Below, in pieces: positions 1 to 7,342 of a stretch of 53,152 nucleotides of DNA. The translations under genes were made by a program, and so were the position numbers. The stretch is from an uncultured Spirochaetota bacterium (lineage in GTDB: Bacteria > Spirochaetota > Spirochaetia > Treponematales > Rectinemataceae), in the NCBI GenBank assembly GCA_903821875.1, contig CAIJMU010000162.1, positions 1 to 53,152 of the forward strand, written 5' to 3'. The notes beneath the pieces are model-generated. The model saw only the letters and a list, made by a program, of their open reading frames with translations, did not search any database and was not told the origin of the DNA. Position 1 is the first letter of the stretch. Each line of letters begins with the position of its first letter.

Positions 1-120
1 CGAAGCGTTTGGCGGAGCCGAGCGAAGCGTTTGGCGGAGCCGAGCGAAGCGTTTGGCGGAGCCGAGCGAAGCGTTTGGCGGAGCCGAGCGAAGCGTTTGG
101 CGGAGCCGAGCGAAGCGTTA
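1..120. repeat. 22-bp tandem repeat array, running off the left edge
   Basis: Five exact copies of a 22-bp unit (CGAAGCGTTTGGCGGAGCCG plus AG) start at base 1 and are followed by a partial sixth copy that ends in CGAAGCGTTA. The array stops exactly where a GroEL-like reading frame begins at 122, so it borders the groEL remnant. There are no spacers, so this is not a CRISPR. Related single units recur at 181-620, 5591-5925 and near 53090. The array continues upstream of the window, so its copy number is unknown. Confidence 0.95.
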
Positions 121-121
121 G

Positions 122-720
122 GACACCACCAGCGACTACGACAAGGAGAAGCTCCAGGAGCGCCTTGCCAAGCTCGCCGGCTTTGGCGCGATCATTTGGA
201 CGAAGTTTAGCGGAGCGTTAGCGCCAAATGCATCGCCCTCATCCAGGCCTCTCTGGCCCTCGACAAGGTCGACCTCTCCAAGATGACCGACGACGAGAAG
301 GTCGGCTTCCGCATCGCAAAGCGCGCCCTTGAACGCAGTATAGCGAAGCGTTAGGAGCCAATCCGTCAGATCGCTGAACGCAGTCTAGCGGAACGGAGTC
401 TAGCGAAGCGTTAGCCGAAGGCGGAGCGTTAGAACGCCGGCATCGGTCCGATCATTTAAGGACCGATAGGTTCGATCATCGCCGACAAGGCCAAGCTCGA
501 GAAGAAGGGCATTGGTTTCGATTCGGTAGCCCGCCGCGAGGCGGGCATAGTCACCGTCTTCAATCCTTGCCGTACAGCGAGCGGAGCCTAGCGAACGAAG
601 TGAGCGTTAGCGAAGCGAGCTATGCCGCCAAGATGGAGTGGACCGACATGATCAAGGCCGGCATCATCGATGCCGCCAAGGTCACCAGGAGCGCCCTCCA
701 GAACGCAGCCTCCGTGGCAG
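122..720 (+). pseudogene. groEL: groEL C-terminal remnant, split by short repeats
   Basis: Separate blocks read as consecutive pieces of the chaperonin GroEL. They are [20 protein letters not shown] at 122-181, an equatorial-domain block containing [15 protein letters not shown] at 229-333, EPIRQIAE at 355-378, NAGI plus [19 protein letters not shown] at 433-527, and a block with [12 protein letters not shown] and [15 protein letters not shown] at 621-720. Between the blocks lie stop-containing repeats of the GAACGNAGTNTAGCG and GAAGCGTTAG type. About 43 residues normally found between LAG and the ALIQA block are missing. The final GGM tail is absent, and the frame after 725 runs into unrelated sequence. 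GroEL assignment is by recognition of the family motifs; a functional product is very unlikely. Confidence 0.85.
181..620 (+). repeat. Dispersed GAACG/TAGCGAAGCG repeats inside the groEL remnant
   Basis: Copies lie at about 181-228, 331-354, 376-432 and 568-620, each placed between GroEL-coding blocks. Shared modules are GAACGCAGTCTAGCG and GAAGCGTTAG, sometimes stacked two or three times. They introduce TAG codons and frame changes. The array unit at 1-120 shares the GCGAAGCGTT core. Nothing in them looks like a transposase or an integrase site. Confidence 0.8.
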
Positions 721-735
721 CCATTCGATCAAGAG

Positions 736-1235
736 CCGCACTGCCCAAGTTTGTGACGCTGGGAAATGGTGAGCGTTTCAAGGTGACGGTGTGGAATGGT
801 GTTGAAACAATTAAGCCGCAGGGAAGTGAGCTTTATTCCGATGGTAAATACTGTATTCTTTTTGGCGCTGTCGATCAACTGGATCGGCAAAACAGGGGTT
901 CTTGACCGTAGGTTGTAAATGATGATGACACTTAAAATGGAAATTGAGCACGCACAAAAACACTTGCGTGCCTTGCGCCAACGCGTGAAAGTATTGAAAA
1001 GCAACAGCGAGCCTATGCCATTTAGTATGTTCGATTCCTCGACCCGGAAATGGGAACTTGCCAGCCTGCCGTATCCTCGGGCCGGACGGACATGGCCGGA
1101 GCTTGCGTATGAACCGACAGACGCGGGGGATGCGGCGGCGGACCATCCTTGCGCGTCTTCTCGGCCGCGTTCGCGATTCTTAATGTCGGCTATGGCAGCC
1201 GCGGCAGCAATCAGCCATATTTATCCCAAGAGGCC
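736..1235. other. Lower-GC stretch without a recognisable gene
   Basis: After the groEL homology ends, an open frame continues to 905 (containing [15 protein letters not shown]), and another open frame runs from 919 to 1239 with a short basic helix-like start. Base composition is visibly more AT-rich than in the flanking genes up to about 1030. I do not recognise either product. The first is fused to the groEL remnant rather than having its own start. The second overlaps the start of the caspase gene, so neither is called as a gene. Confidence 0.5.
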
Positions 1236-4200
1236 ATGATGAACCGGAAACTCCTGCTCGCCTTTTTCGTCCTTCTGTCGGTCGCCCAGCTTCTCCCCGC
1301 CCAGGACCGCTTCGCCCTGGTCATAGGGAACGGCAACTACTCGTCGATCCCCAAGCTGAAGAACCCGGTCAACGACGCCAGCGACATGGCCGACGCCCTG
1401 CGCGGTCTGGGCTTCAAGGTCGACCTGCTCAGGGACGCGAACCTTGGCGACATGGAGGCCGGGGTCATCCGCCTCGGCAACCAGCTCGGACAATCCCCGG
1501 GTTCCTATGGATTCTTCTTCTATGCCGGCCACGGCATCCAGTCCAACGGCATCAACTACCTGATCCCCGCCGACGCGCAGATCGCGGGCGAGGCCTTCCT
1601 GAAGAGCAAGGCCCTGGCGGCACAATCCGTCCTCGACACCCTCCAGCAGGCCGGGAACGGCCTCAACGTCGTTGTGCTGGACGCTTGCCGCGACAACCCC
1701 TTCAGCTGGGCGCGGGGCGGGAACCGGGGATTGTCGGTCGTGGGGACCCAACCTCCCGGCTCGATCATCGCCTATGCAACGAGCGCCGGTTCCGTCGCGC
1801 AGGACGGGGACGGACGGAACGGGCTTTTCACGAGCCAGCTCCTCAAGCACTTGAGGACCCCGGGACTCGAGATCAAGGAGGTCTTCAACCGTACGGGCGC
1901 CGATGTCGTCAGCGTCAGCAACAACAAGCAGGTGCCTGCGATCTACAACCAGTTCTTCAAGTCGGCCTGGCTCGCGGGAGCGCAGGAGGAGAAGCCATTG
2001 GCTCAGGCCGCCGCCCCCAGCCGGGCCGTGACCGTCTCGGTCAAGGGCGCCGAGGCCTGGAAAGGAAGCGGCATCAGGCTCGAGAAGGGCCAGGCCTATT
2101 CGATTTCGACGGTCTCCGGTCCCGAGGGCGGCGTCAACATCGCCGTGGGCCTGCGCGACGGATACTGGGACAAGTTCAACGGTCCGGCCGGCGCGCCGCG
2201 CGGTGAGACTCCTCGGTCCGCCGACAAGGCCAATGCCGGGACCTACCCTCTTCCTGACGCGCCTGTGGGGTCCCTCGCGGGACGGATCGGCGCGGACGGC
2301 CCTCCCTTCCTGGTGGGCTCAGGTGGAAGCTTCGTCGCGGCCTCGGCAGGAGAGCTCTTCTTTGAGGTGAATGACAGCAAGTACACCAATAACGCCGGCT
2401 CCCTCTCCGTGACGGTGACGAGATCGGGCGACTCCTCGGCTAGCGCCGCCACGCCTGGAACCGCTCTGCCCGCCACCGCCGTGGCGAGCGCCGTCCCCGA
2501 AACCGGCATACCCCGGAGGGGCCTCGTGAGCGAGTGGCTCTTCAACGGTGACACGAAGGACTCCGTCAAGCGCCGCACGGGCAAGGTGGTCGACGTGACG
2601 CTCGGCAGCGATCGCTTCGGCCGGGACCGGAGCGCGGGATACTTCAACGGCACGACGAGCGGCATCGACATGGGGGCGGTGTTCACGAAACCGATGAGCG
2701 AATGGAGCGTCTCCCTCTGGTTCGACCTCGCCGCTCTCACCAGGACCCAGAGACAAGTGGAATTCACCCGAAGTCCCCTGCTCAGCAACTGGAACCGGTG
2801 GATACAGGGTGCGCAGCGGGGTTGGATCTGGGAATTCGGCTACAACTCTAAGTATAACCAAGCCTCAATGGATGTGGTGACCTGCGATGGGAAAATGGAG
2901 AAAGGCTTCGGAAGTCCTGCGTCCAACTCCGATAGCTTCGAGAAGGGCTTGAAGGATCGCTGGGTCCACGCCTGTCTCGTGGTCAAGAATGGCAAAGGAG
3001 TGATGTACCTGGACGGAAGCGTCTCCCAGGCGGGAAGCGCCGCCACGGCCATGGTCCCCGACCCGGATTCCCCGCTCTGGATGGGTCGAAGCGACATCGA
3101 CCGCGATGACAAGGGAAACCCGGTGGATTTCTTCAACGGGGCCATCGACGACGTCCGGCTCTACGACCGGGCCCTGGAGGACGACGAGGTGCTGGCCCTG
3201 ATCGATGAGACACCCGAGTCCTCCCCCGTGGCTGTCTCGACGGCCTCGATGCCTCTGCCGCGGAAGGGCCTCGTGAGCGAGTGGCTCTTCAACGGCGACA
3301 CGAAGGACTCCGTCAAGCGCCGCGCGGGCAAGGTGATCGATGTCATGCTCGGCCAGGATCGCTTCGGGAAGGACAGGGCCGCGGGAGACTTCAACGGGAG
3401 GACAAGCGCTATCGACGCGGGCAGGATCTTCGAGAAGCCCGTGCCGGAATGGAGCGTCTCGGTCTGGTACATGGCAAGGAGTCTTTATCACCCGGCCCCC
3501 GCAGTGGGTGTTTCGGTGGGCATCCTCGTGAGCAACTGGAACCGCTGGGTGGCCGGGGGCCAGAAGGGCTTCCAGTTCGGCCATTTCGTGAACACGAAGG
3601 ATGGAGGTGCCGCACTCAGCGTCACCGTCTGCGACGGGGCGAGGGATGGCATGTTCGGCGTCGACTGGAAGCCCTTGCCGGAATACGAGGCCGGGCACCT
3701 CGGCAAATGGATGCATGCCTGCCTGGTCGTAAAGGGCACGGTGGCGACGATCTACCTGGACGGCGTGAAGGCCGGCGTGGGGAAGGTGGCGGGACCCATG
3801 GTTCCCGATCTCGACACCGCCCTCTGGATCGGCCACTCCGAGATGAACAAGGAGCCGACCAAGGACGGGGGCTGGAGAGACATCAACTACTTCGACGGCG
3901 CCTTGGACGACATCAGGATCTACGACCGGGCCCTCGGGGAGGACGAGGTGCTCGCCCTGCTCGAGGAGACGCCCGAGTCCACCCCCGTGGTCGCCGCTCC
4001 GGCGCCGGTTCCACCACCCCGGAACGGCCTCGTGAGCGAGTGGCTCTTCAACGGCGACACGAAGGATTCCGTCAAGCGGCGCCTGGGCAAGGTGGCCGAC
4101 GTCACGCTCGGCAGCGACCGCTTCGGGCAGGAATCCCATGCGGCCGGTTTCAATGGCAGTACGAGTTACATCGACATGGGCAGGCTCTTCCAGAACCCCG

Positions 4201-4733
4201 TGCGGGAGATGAGCGCTTCGCTGTGGTTCTTCATGGAAAGGCTCACGAGAAGCTCCAGTCCCAAGGTGCAGATGACCCGGAGCCCCCTCATCTCCAACTG
4301 GAACAAATATGTCGAAGGCGGGCAAAAAGGCATTATCTGGAACTTCATGTTCGGCGAGAATTACCAATTCGGAGGGATGAGCCTTGCCTTCAACGACGGA
4401 CGCTCGCAGGTTGCGGTCTCCCTCGACCGCCTGGCCAAGGCCGATCTCGAAAAGCGATACGTCGGCCGATGGATCCATGCCTGCTTTGTCATGAAGGACA
4501 GCCAGGCATCCGTCTACATCGATGGCGTCCTGGCGACCAGACAGAAGGCGGTAGCCGAAATGGTGCCGGAGGACAGTCCCGTCTACCTGGGACGATCGGA
4601 TGTTGACAACGACGGAATCGCCGGATCGGGGAAGCCGATCGACTTCTTCACGGGGTCCATCGACGATGTACGCATCTACGATCGCGCCCTCGAAGAGGAC
4701 GAGGTCCTCGCCCTCTTCGAGGAGCTCAGGTAG
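1236..4733 (+). CDS. Secreted caspase-like (C14) protein with a lectin-like domain and three LamG-type repeats
   Basis: The protein is about 1165 residues. The start ATGATG at 1236/1239 was chosen because AAGAGG lies just upstream and a signal peptide follows (residues 1-23, ending LLPAQ). Residues 24-275 form a caspase-family peptidase domain with the catalytic His in YAGHG (H99) and Cys in LDACRDNPF (C151), so the dyad looks intact. Residues 290-425 resemble the PA-IL/LecA-type beta-sandwich (AWKGSGIRLEKG, then APVGSLAGRIG and GPPFLVGSG). Three concanavalin-like repeats of about 250 residues start near 427, 677 and 930, each opening with GLVSEWLFNGDTKDSVKRR and closing with DVRLYDRALEDDEVLAL-type sequence. 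It is likely exported and may bind glycans or surface ligands while cleaving proteins. The substrate is unknown. Its last 8 bases overlap the convergent cyclase gene. Confidence 0.85.
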   Translation: MMNRKLLLAFFVLLSVAQLLPAQDRFALVIGNGNYSSIPKLKNPVNDASDMADALRGLGFKVDLLRDANLGDMEAGVIRLGNQLGQSPGSYGFFFYAGHGIQSNGINYLIPADAQIAGEAFLKSKALAAQSVLDTLQQAGNGLNVVVLDACRDNPFSWARGGNRGLSVVGTQPPGSIIAYATSAGSVAQDGDGRNGLFTSQLLKHLRTPGLEIKEVFNRTGADVVSVSNNKQVPAIYNQFFKSAWLAGAQEEKPLAQAAAPSRAVTVSVKGAEAWKGSGIRLEKGQAYSISTVSGPEGGVNIAVGLRDGYWDKFNGPAGAPRGETPRSADKANAGTYPLPDAPVGSLAGRIGADGPPFLVGSGGSFVAASAGELFFEVNDSKYTNNAGSLSVTVTRSGDSSASAATPGTALPATAVASAVPETGIPRRGLVSEWLFNGDTKDSVKRRTGKVVDVTLGSDRFGRDRSAGYFNGTTSGIDMGAVFTKPMSEWSVSLWFDLAALTRTQRQVEFTRSPLLSNWNRWIQGAQRGWIWEFGYNSKYNQASMDVVTCDGKMEKGFGSPASNSDSFEKGLKDRWVHACLVVKNGKGVMYLDGSVSQAGSAATAMVPDPDSPLWMGRSDIDRDDKGNPVDFFNGAIDDVRLYDRALEDDEVLALIDETPESSPVAVSTASMPLPRKGLVSEWLFNGDTKDSVKRRAGKVIDVMLGQDRFGKDRAAGDFNGRTSAIDAGRIFEKPVPEWSVSVWYMARSLYHPAPAVGVSVGILVSNWNRWVAGGQKGFQFGHFVNTKDGGAALSVTVCDGARDGMFGVDWKPLPEYEAGHLGKWMHACLVVKGTVATIYLDGVKAGVGKVAGPMVPDLDTALWIGHSEMNKEPTKDGGWRDINYFDGALDDIRIYDRALGEDEVLALLEETPESTPVVAAPAPVPPPRNGLVSEWLFNGDTKDSVKRRLGKVADVTLGSDRFGQESHAAGFNGSTSYIDMGRLFQNPVREMSASLWFFMERLTRSSSPKVQMTRSPLISNWNKYVEGGQKGIIWNFMFGENYQFGGMSLAFNDGRSQVAVSLDRLAKADLEKRYVGRWIHACFVMKDSQASVYIDGVLATRQKAVAEMVPEDSPVYLGRSDVDNDGIAGSGKPIDFFTGSIDDVRIYDRALEEDEVLALFEELR

Positions 4734-5379
4734 CGGGCGCGCCGAGGAGGGCTGGGGCGCTGCCCGCGGCGGTGCCGGCCTCTCCCTCGAGCACGTAGGC
4801 CTCGACGGGTATGTCGTAGCCCTTCGCCTTGACGGCCAAGACCCCGCCGAGGAGGAAGCCCGGGCCCGCGAGGTCCCGCGTCGCCGAGGAGGCCAGGATG
4901 CCCCCGACCGGGGCGTTGCCCTCCATGCGCTGGGCGAGGTTGACCGCCGGGCCGATCACTGTGTACTCGATGCGGCTCTTCGGGCCGAGATTGCCGACGA
5001 TCACGCGGCCGGAATTGACGCCGATTCGGATCCGGAGGTCGATAGCGGCGCGCTCCCTCCACTCGGCGGCGATCTCCCGCGCCCGGACCTGCATGGCGAG
5101 CGCCGCACGGAGGGCCCGCGCCGCATGGTCCGGTTGCTCCACCGGGTCGCCGAAGAAGGCCATGATCCCGTCGCCCATGAATTTATCGACCGTCGCGCCG
5201 TGCTCGAAGAGGATGGCTGACATCGAATCGAGGTAATTGGAAAGGAATTCATGCACCAGCTCCGGGCTCTTGTCCGAACTCCAGCCGGTGAAGTTGGAGA
5301 TGTCCGCGAAGAGGATCGAGAGCTCCTTGCTCTCGGGCTTGAGGTCGGCCCTCCGCTCCCCGAGGACACGGGCGGCCAA
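4726..5379 (-). CDS. Class III adenylate/guanylate cyclase catalytic domain, probably 5'-truncated
   Basis: Makes a cyclic nucleotide (probably cAMP) from an NTP. The reading frame contains the full catalytic core: the first metal Asp in ILFADISNFTGW, the second in KFMGDGIMAFFGDP, and the transition-state Asn/Arg pair in GPAVNLAQRMEG. The only start near the domain is TTG at 5379. The frame is open upstream to 5481 (HEDRVLLENTLSRYFPRALA), a linker typical of larger cyclases, but no ATG follows the upstream stop. The normal N-terminal sensor domain is therefore missing, and at about 5460 the sequence switches to an unrelated CheB-like piece. Activity without its sensor is possible but unproven. 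Confidence 0.8.
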   Translation of the reverse strand: MAARVLGERRADLKPESKELSILFADISNFTGWSSDKSPELVHEFLSNYLDSMSAILFEHGATVDKFMGDGIMAFFGDPVEQPDHAARALRAALAMQVRAREIAAEWRERAAIDLRIRIGVNSGRVIVGNLGPKSRIEYTVIGPAVNLAQRMEGNAPVGGILASSATRDLAGPGFLLGGVLAVKAKGYDIPVEAYVLEGEAGTAAGSAPALLGAPAT

Positions 5380-5459
5380 GGCGCGGGGGAAGTAGCGGCT
5401 GAGGGTGTTCTCGAGAAGGACCCGGTCCTCGTGGGAGCGGAAGAGCCGCAGGGCTGAGG

Positions 5460-5531
5460 GTCGAGCCCAATAGCGCCTACATCATCCCACCCAACCGCGA
5501 TATGGCCTTCCTGAATGTGGCGAATTCCCCG
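5460..5531 (+). pseudogene. Short CheB methylesterase-like fragment
   Basis: One frame reads VEPNSAYIIPPNRDMAFLN, which matches the conserved stretch of the CheB methylesterase domain as found in CheB-CheR hybrid signalling proteins (consensus VEPNHVYVIPPN.DM). It has no start, no remaining domain and stops at TGA near 5540. It directly abuts the broken N-terminus of the opposite-strand cyclase. This is family recognition from a short stretch only. Confidence 0.45.
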
Positions 5532-5810
5532 AAGGTCTGGTGACTTGACACCATGCCGGTGGCCAAGGGCCTGCCAGCCGCCTCAGCGTAATATTAGCGC
5601 TCCGCTAGACTTCGTTCGGCGATCAAGGCGAAGATCAGCTTCCCAATGCCAGCGAACAGCGATCGATCCCACTTAAGGAATCCGCGCAGCGCCTTTGGAA
5701 TCGTCCATCGCGAACTTCGTTCGCGCCGAACTGCCGGTGCGGTAGCCTGAGGAGCAGGTCGTCAGCCAGGTACTCCCCGAGGAGGAGGGTCCGCTTTTGT
5801 CCACAAGAAG
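5532..5810. other. Degenerate gap between gene fragments, with inverted repeat copies
   Basis: No gene is supported here. An inverted copy of the dispersed repeat lies at about 5591-5620 (its reverse complement reads CGAACGAAGTCTAGCGGAGCG). A small palindrome, GCGAACTTCGTTCGC, sits near 5709. The opposite-strand frame at 5673-5882 is open, but I recognise nothing in it. Confidence 0.5.
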
Positions 5811-5814
5811 GGCA

Positions 5815-6117
5815 AAGGAAGACGTCATCGGCCAGATCAAGCGCCAGTTCGAACGAAGTATAGCGGAGCGAGCCGGAGGCATAGCGAAGCGTTTGGCGTA
5901 GCCGAGCGAAGCGTTAGCGCCAAATGTATCGCCCTCATCCAGGCCTCACTGGCCCTCGACAAGGTCGACCTCTCCAAGATGACCGACGACGAGAAGGTCG
6001 GCTTCCGCATCGCAAAGCGCGCCCTCGAACGTAGCGTAGCGTTAGCCGAAGGCCCCCATGGGCGGCTGCGGCTGTGGTGGAATGGGCCGCATGGGCGGAA
6101 TGGGCGGAATGGACTAC
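5815..6117 (+). pseudogene. groEL: Second groEL remnant, with the Gly-Met C-terminal tail
   Basis: A piece reading KEDVIGQIKRQ (5815-5850) fits the GroEL segment just before DTTSDYD. After a repeat cluster comes a block from 5928 to 6029 almost identical at DNA level to 229-333 of the first remnant ([18 protein letters not shown]). A further repeat then joins directly to the typical C-terminal tail MGGCGCGGMGRMGGMGGMDY at 6058-6117. The DTTSDYD...LAG block present in the first remnant is absent, as is everything between RALE and the tail. The tail frame runs past the usual stop. A perfect terminator follows at 6151. Not functional. Confidence 0.8.
5851..5925 (+). repeat. Dispersed repeat cluster inside the second groEL remnant
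   Basis: The stretch opens with GAACGAAGTATAGCGGAGCG, continues with ATAGCGAAGCGTTTGGCGTAGCC and ends with GAGCGAAGCGTTAGCGCC. It joins the KRQ block to the TGTATCGCCCTCATC block. The right junction (GCGTTAGCGCCAAATG) is the same as the junction at 215-230 in the first remnant. That means this repeat was in place before the two remnants diverged. Confidence 0.8.
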
Positions 6118-6150
6118 TCATCCAAAGCCAGCACTCTGCTGCATGAAGAG

Positions 6151-6176
6151 GCGCCCGCAAGGGCGCTTCTTTTTTT
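6151..6176 (+). terminator. groEL: Rho-independent terminator after the groEL tail
   Basis: GCGCCC and GGGCGC form a perfect 6-bp stem with a GCAA tetraloop, followed at once by TTCTTTTTTT. Its position 34 bases after the GGMDY codons suggests it is the original groEL terminator. It should still act on any transcript crossing the region. Confidence 0.85.
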
Positions 6177-6204
6177 CGGCCACCCATGCCGCTGGTGGGG
6201 ATCG

Positions 6205-6241
6205 ACGAAGCGTAGCTTCGTTGCGCCACGCTTGCGTGGCG
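6205..6241. repeat. Two adjacent small hairpins
   Basis: ACGAAGC-GTA-GCTTCGT at 6205-6221 is followed by CGCCACGC-TT-GCGTGGCG at 6224-6241. Both stems are perfect with 2-3 base loops. They lie in a gap and resemble mobile intergenic hairpin repeats. No T-run follows, so they are not called terminators. Confidence 0.6.
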
Positions 6242-6294
6242 AGGTATGGCCGGCAGGACTGCTACAGCAACCCGTCAAGGTTTATTAATCCAAA

Positions 6295-6319
6295 GGCGTC
6301 CCACTCAGGACGCCTTTTT
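6295..6319 (+). terminator. Rho-independent terminator upstream of the hicB fragment
   Basis: GGCGTCC at 6295-6301 and GGACGCC at 6308-6314 pair perfectly around a 6-base loop, followed by TTTTT. It closes off whatever was transcribed before the hicB fragment. No intact gene remains directly upstream. Confidence 0.75.
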
Positions 6320-6348
6320 GCAGCCGTAGATCACGGAGGAAGACCAGC

Positions 6349-6489
6349 ATGAAGCGCGAATTCAACGTCGTTATCGAAAGGGATTCCGAGGGCATACTCA
6401 TTGCCTCGGTGCCGAGCCTCCGGGAATGCCATACGCAAGCCACATCGCAGGATGAGCTCTTCGCCGTACAAGAGACTTTGGACCGATAA
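6349..6489 (+). pseudogene. HicB-like antitoxin, 5' portion only
   Basis: The 46-residue frame begins MKREFNVVIERDSEGILIASV and continues PSLRECHTQATSQDELF, the typical start of short HicB-family antitoxins (partly RNase H-like fold). A good Shine-Dalgarno, ACGGAGGA, lies 8 bases before the ATG. Homology stops at about 6467; the remaining codons to TAA at 6487 are the reverse complement of the AAA ATPase fragment below. Its C-terminal half and any HicA partner are missing. A second, more complete copy lies at 7153-7314, about 85% identical by eye. Confidence 0.7.
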
Positions 6490-6670
6490 GGCGAAGGGAG
6501 AAAGCTTTAAGAATGCTGCTCTTTCCAGAGCCATTGTCCCCAGGGAGGATGTGCCAGCCAGCTTTGTACCAACCAGCCAGCCACCGATGGTTGCAGTTGA
6601 AATGCACTTCAGGTTGGGGAGTTTCGCCGTAATAAAGTACTTCGCAGAGCCTCCGTTTGCGAATAATCAT
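6470..6670 (-). pseudogene. AAA/SMC-like ATPase, N-terminal fragment
   Basis: The frame starts with MIIRKRRLCEV and carries a clear Walker A motif, HILPGDNGSGKSSILKAFSL, followed by RLIGP. This layout is typical of the first ~65 residues of stand-alone AAA ATPases found in defence and toxin contexts. Everything after the P-loop region is gone: at about 6468 the sequence joins, in opposite orientation, to the hicB fragment. No Walker B or other motif remains. Nonfunctional. Confidence 0.6.
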
Positions 6671-6703
6671 AGAGCACAATCCATGATGCTACAGTTTTGT
6701 GCT

Positions 6704-6859
6704 TCACCTTTCCATCCACGCTGGAAGAGGAATCCCCGTGGCATCGTGGTACAGGGTCTCAGGCGCAAAATCGACAACCCCTTCCTTGCCATCGGCAAAG
6801 TGGACGCGAAGCTTGCGGCCATCAAGGCGCTCAATTGAAACGGGCCTGGAAAAATCCAT
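6704..6859 (-). CDS. DUF2442-like small protein
   Basis: The 51-residue protein begins MDFSRPVSIERLDGRKLRVHF and continues ADGKEGVVDFAPETLY, matching the DUF2442 family, many of whose members are antitoxins of DUF4160-type toxins. AGGAGGG lies about 7 bases before the ATG, so translation is likely. It starts inside the 3' end of the brnT fragment in another frame. The family is usually 75-100 residues, so this copy may be C-terminally shortened. No DUF4160 partner is visible nearby; the pairing with a toxin is therefore inference. Confidence 0.6.
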   Translation of the reverse strand: MDFSRPVSIERLDGRKLRVHFADGKEGVVDFAPETLYHDATGIPLPAWMER

Positions 6860-7139
6860 GATATCGCCCTCCTATTCGAGTGGAGGAATTGGGTTGAGGG
6901 TCAGACCCGAGGGTTCGTCGGACCCGGCGTGCTGATATCAACCTGATCACCTCGGTGTCGTCATCGATATCGCACTCAGTGTGAACGACTATGAGCAGTC
7001 GTTCAAGCTCCGAGACTCCCAGAGAAATCCAGCGGTCCTCCATGATCGAGTGCAGCTCATCAAGTTTCGACAAGATGTACGGATCGTTGAAAATACTGAG
7101 TGCTTCGCGAAAAGCAACGCCATGCTTTCTCTGATTCAC
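6831..7139 (-). pseudogene. BrnT-like RNase toxin, missing its N-terminus
   Basis: The frame reads NQRKHGVAFREALSIFNDP, then EDRWISLGVSELERLLIVVHTE and IRLISARR, the conserved core of BrnT, a RelE-fold ribonuclease toxin. The usual start (F-x-W-D-P-x-K-A) is absent. In its place, two codons before the GTG at 7139, there is a stop, and the DNA switches to the hicB fragment. The C-terminus after SARR also departs from the family, and no BrnA antitoxin follows. Probably inactive. Confidence 0.7.
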
Positions 7140-7152
7140 TTTGCCCTACCGA

Positions 7153-7314
7153 GGATTCAACGTCGTCAACGAAAGGGATTCCGATGGCGTACTCATAGCC
7201 TCAGTACCGAGCCTTCGTGGATGCCACACGCAGGCGGCATCGCAGGATGAGCTCCTCGCCAGGGTCAAGGAAGCCATCGAGCCCTGCTTCGCGGTAAAAC
7301 CCAGGGCCGGCTGA
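7153..7314 (+). pseudogene. HicB-like antitoxin, second copy lacking its start
   Basis: The frame GFNVVNERDSDGVLIASV...PSLRGCHTQAASQDELLARVKEAIEPC...RAG ends at a natural TGA (7312-7314). It supplies the C-terminal half missing from the 6349 copy. The initiating MKRE is lost at the junction with the opposite-strand brnT fragment near 7145. The two copies are direct repeats flanking about 690 bases of inverted foreign gene pieces. Confidence 0.7.
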
Positions 7315-7342
7315 AACCCGGGAGTCACGGGAGTGAGTATCC

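Noticed and set aside
1-120. Possible CRISPR array
   Set aside because: Units are contiguous with no spacers and no cas genes are present.
919-1239. 106-codon frame before the caspase gene
   Set aside because: No recognisable family, it overlaps the caspase start, and its C-terminal half is the caspase upstream region read in another frame.
2865-4478. Long open frame of 537 codons on the minus strand opposite the caspase gene
   Set aside because: It mirrors the LamG repeats, has no recognisable domain or ribosome binding site, and is expected from the high GC of the plus-strand gene.
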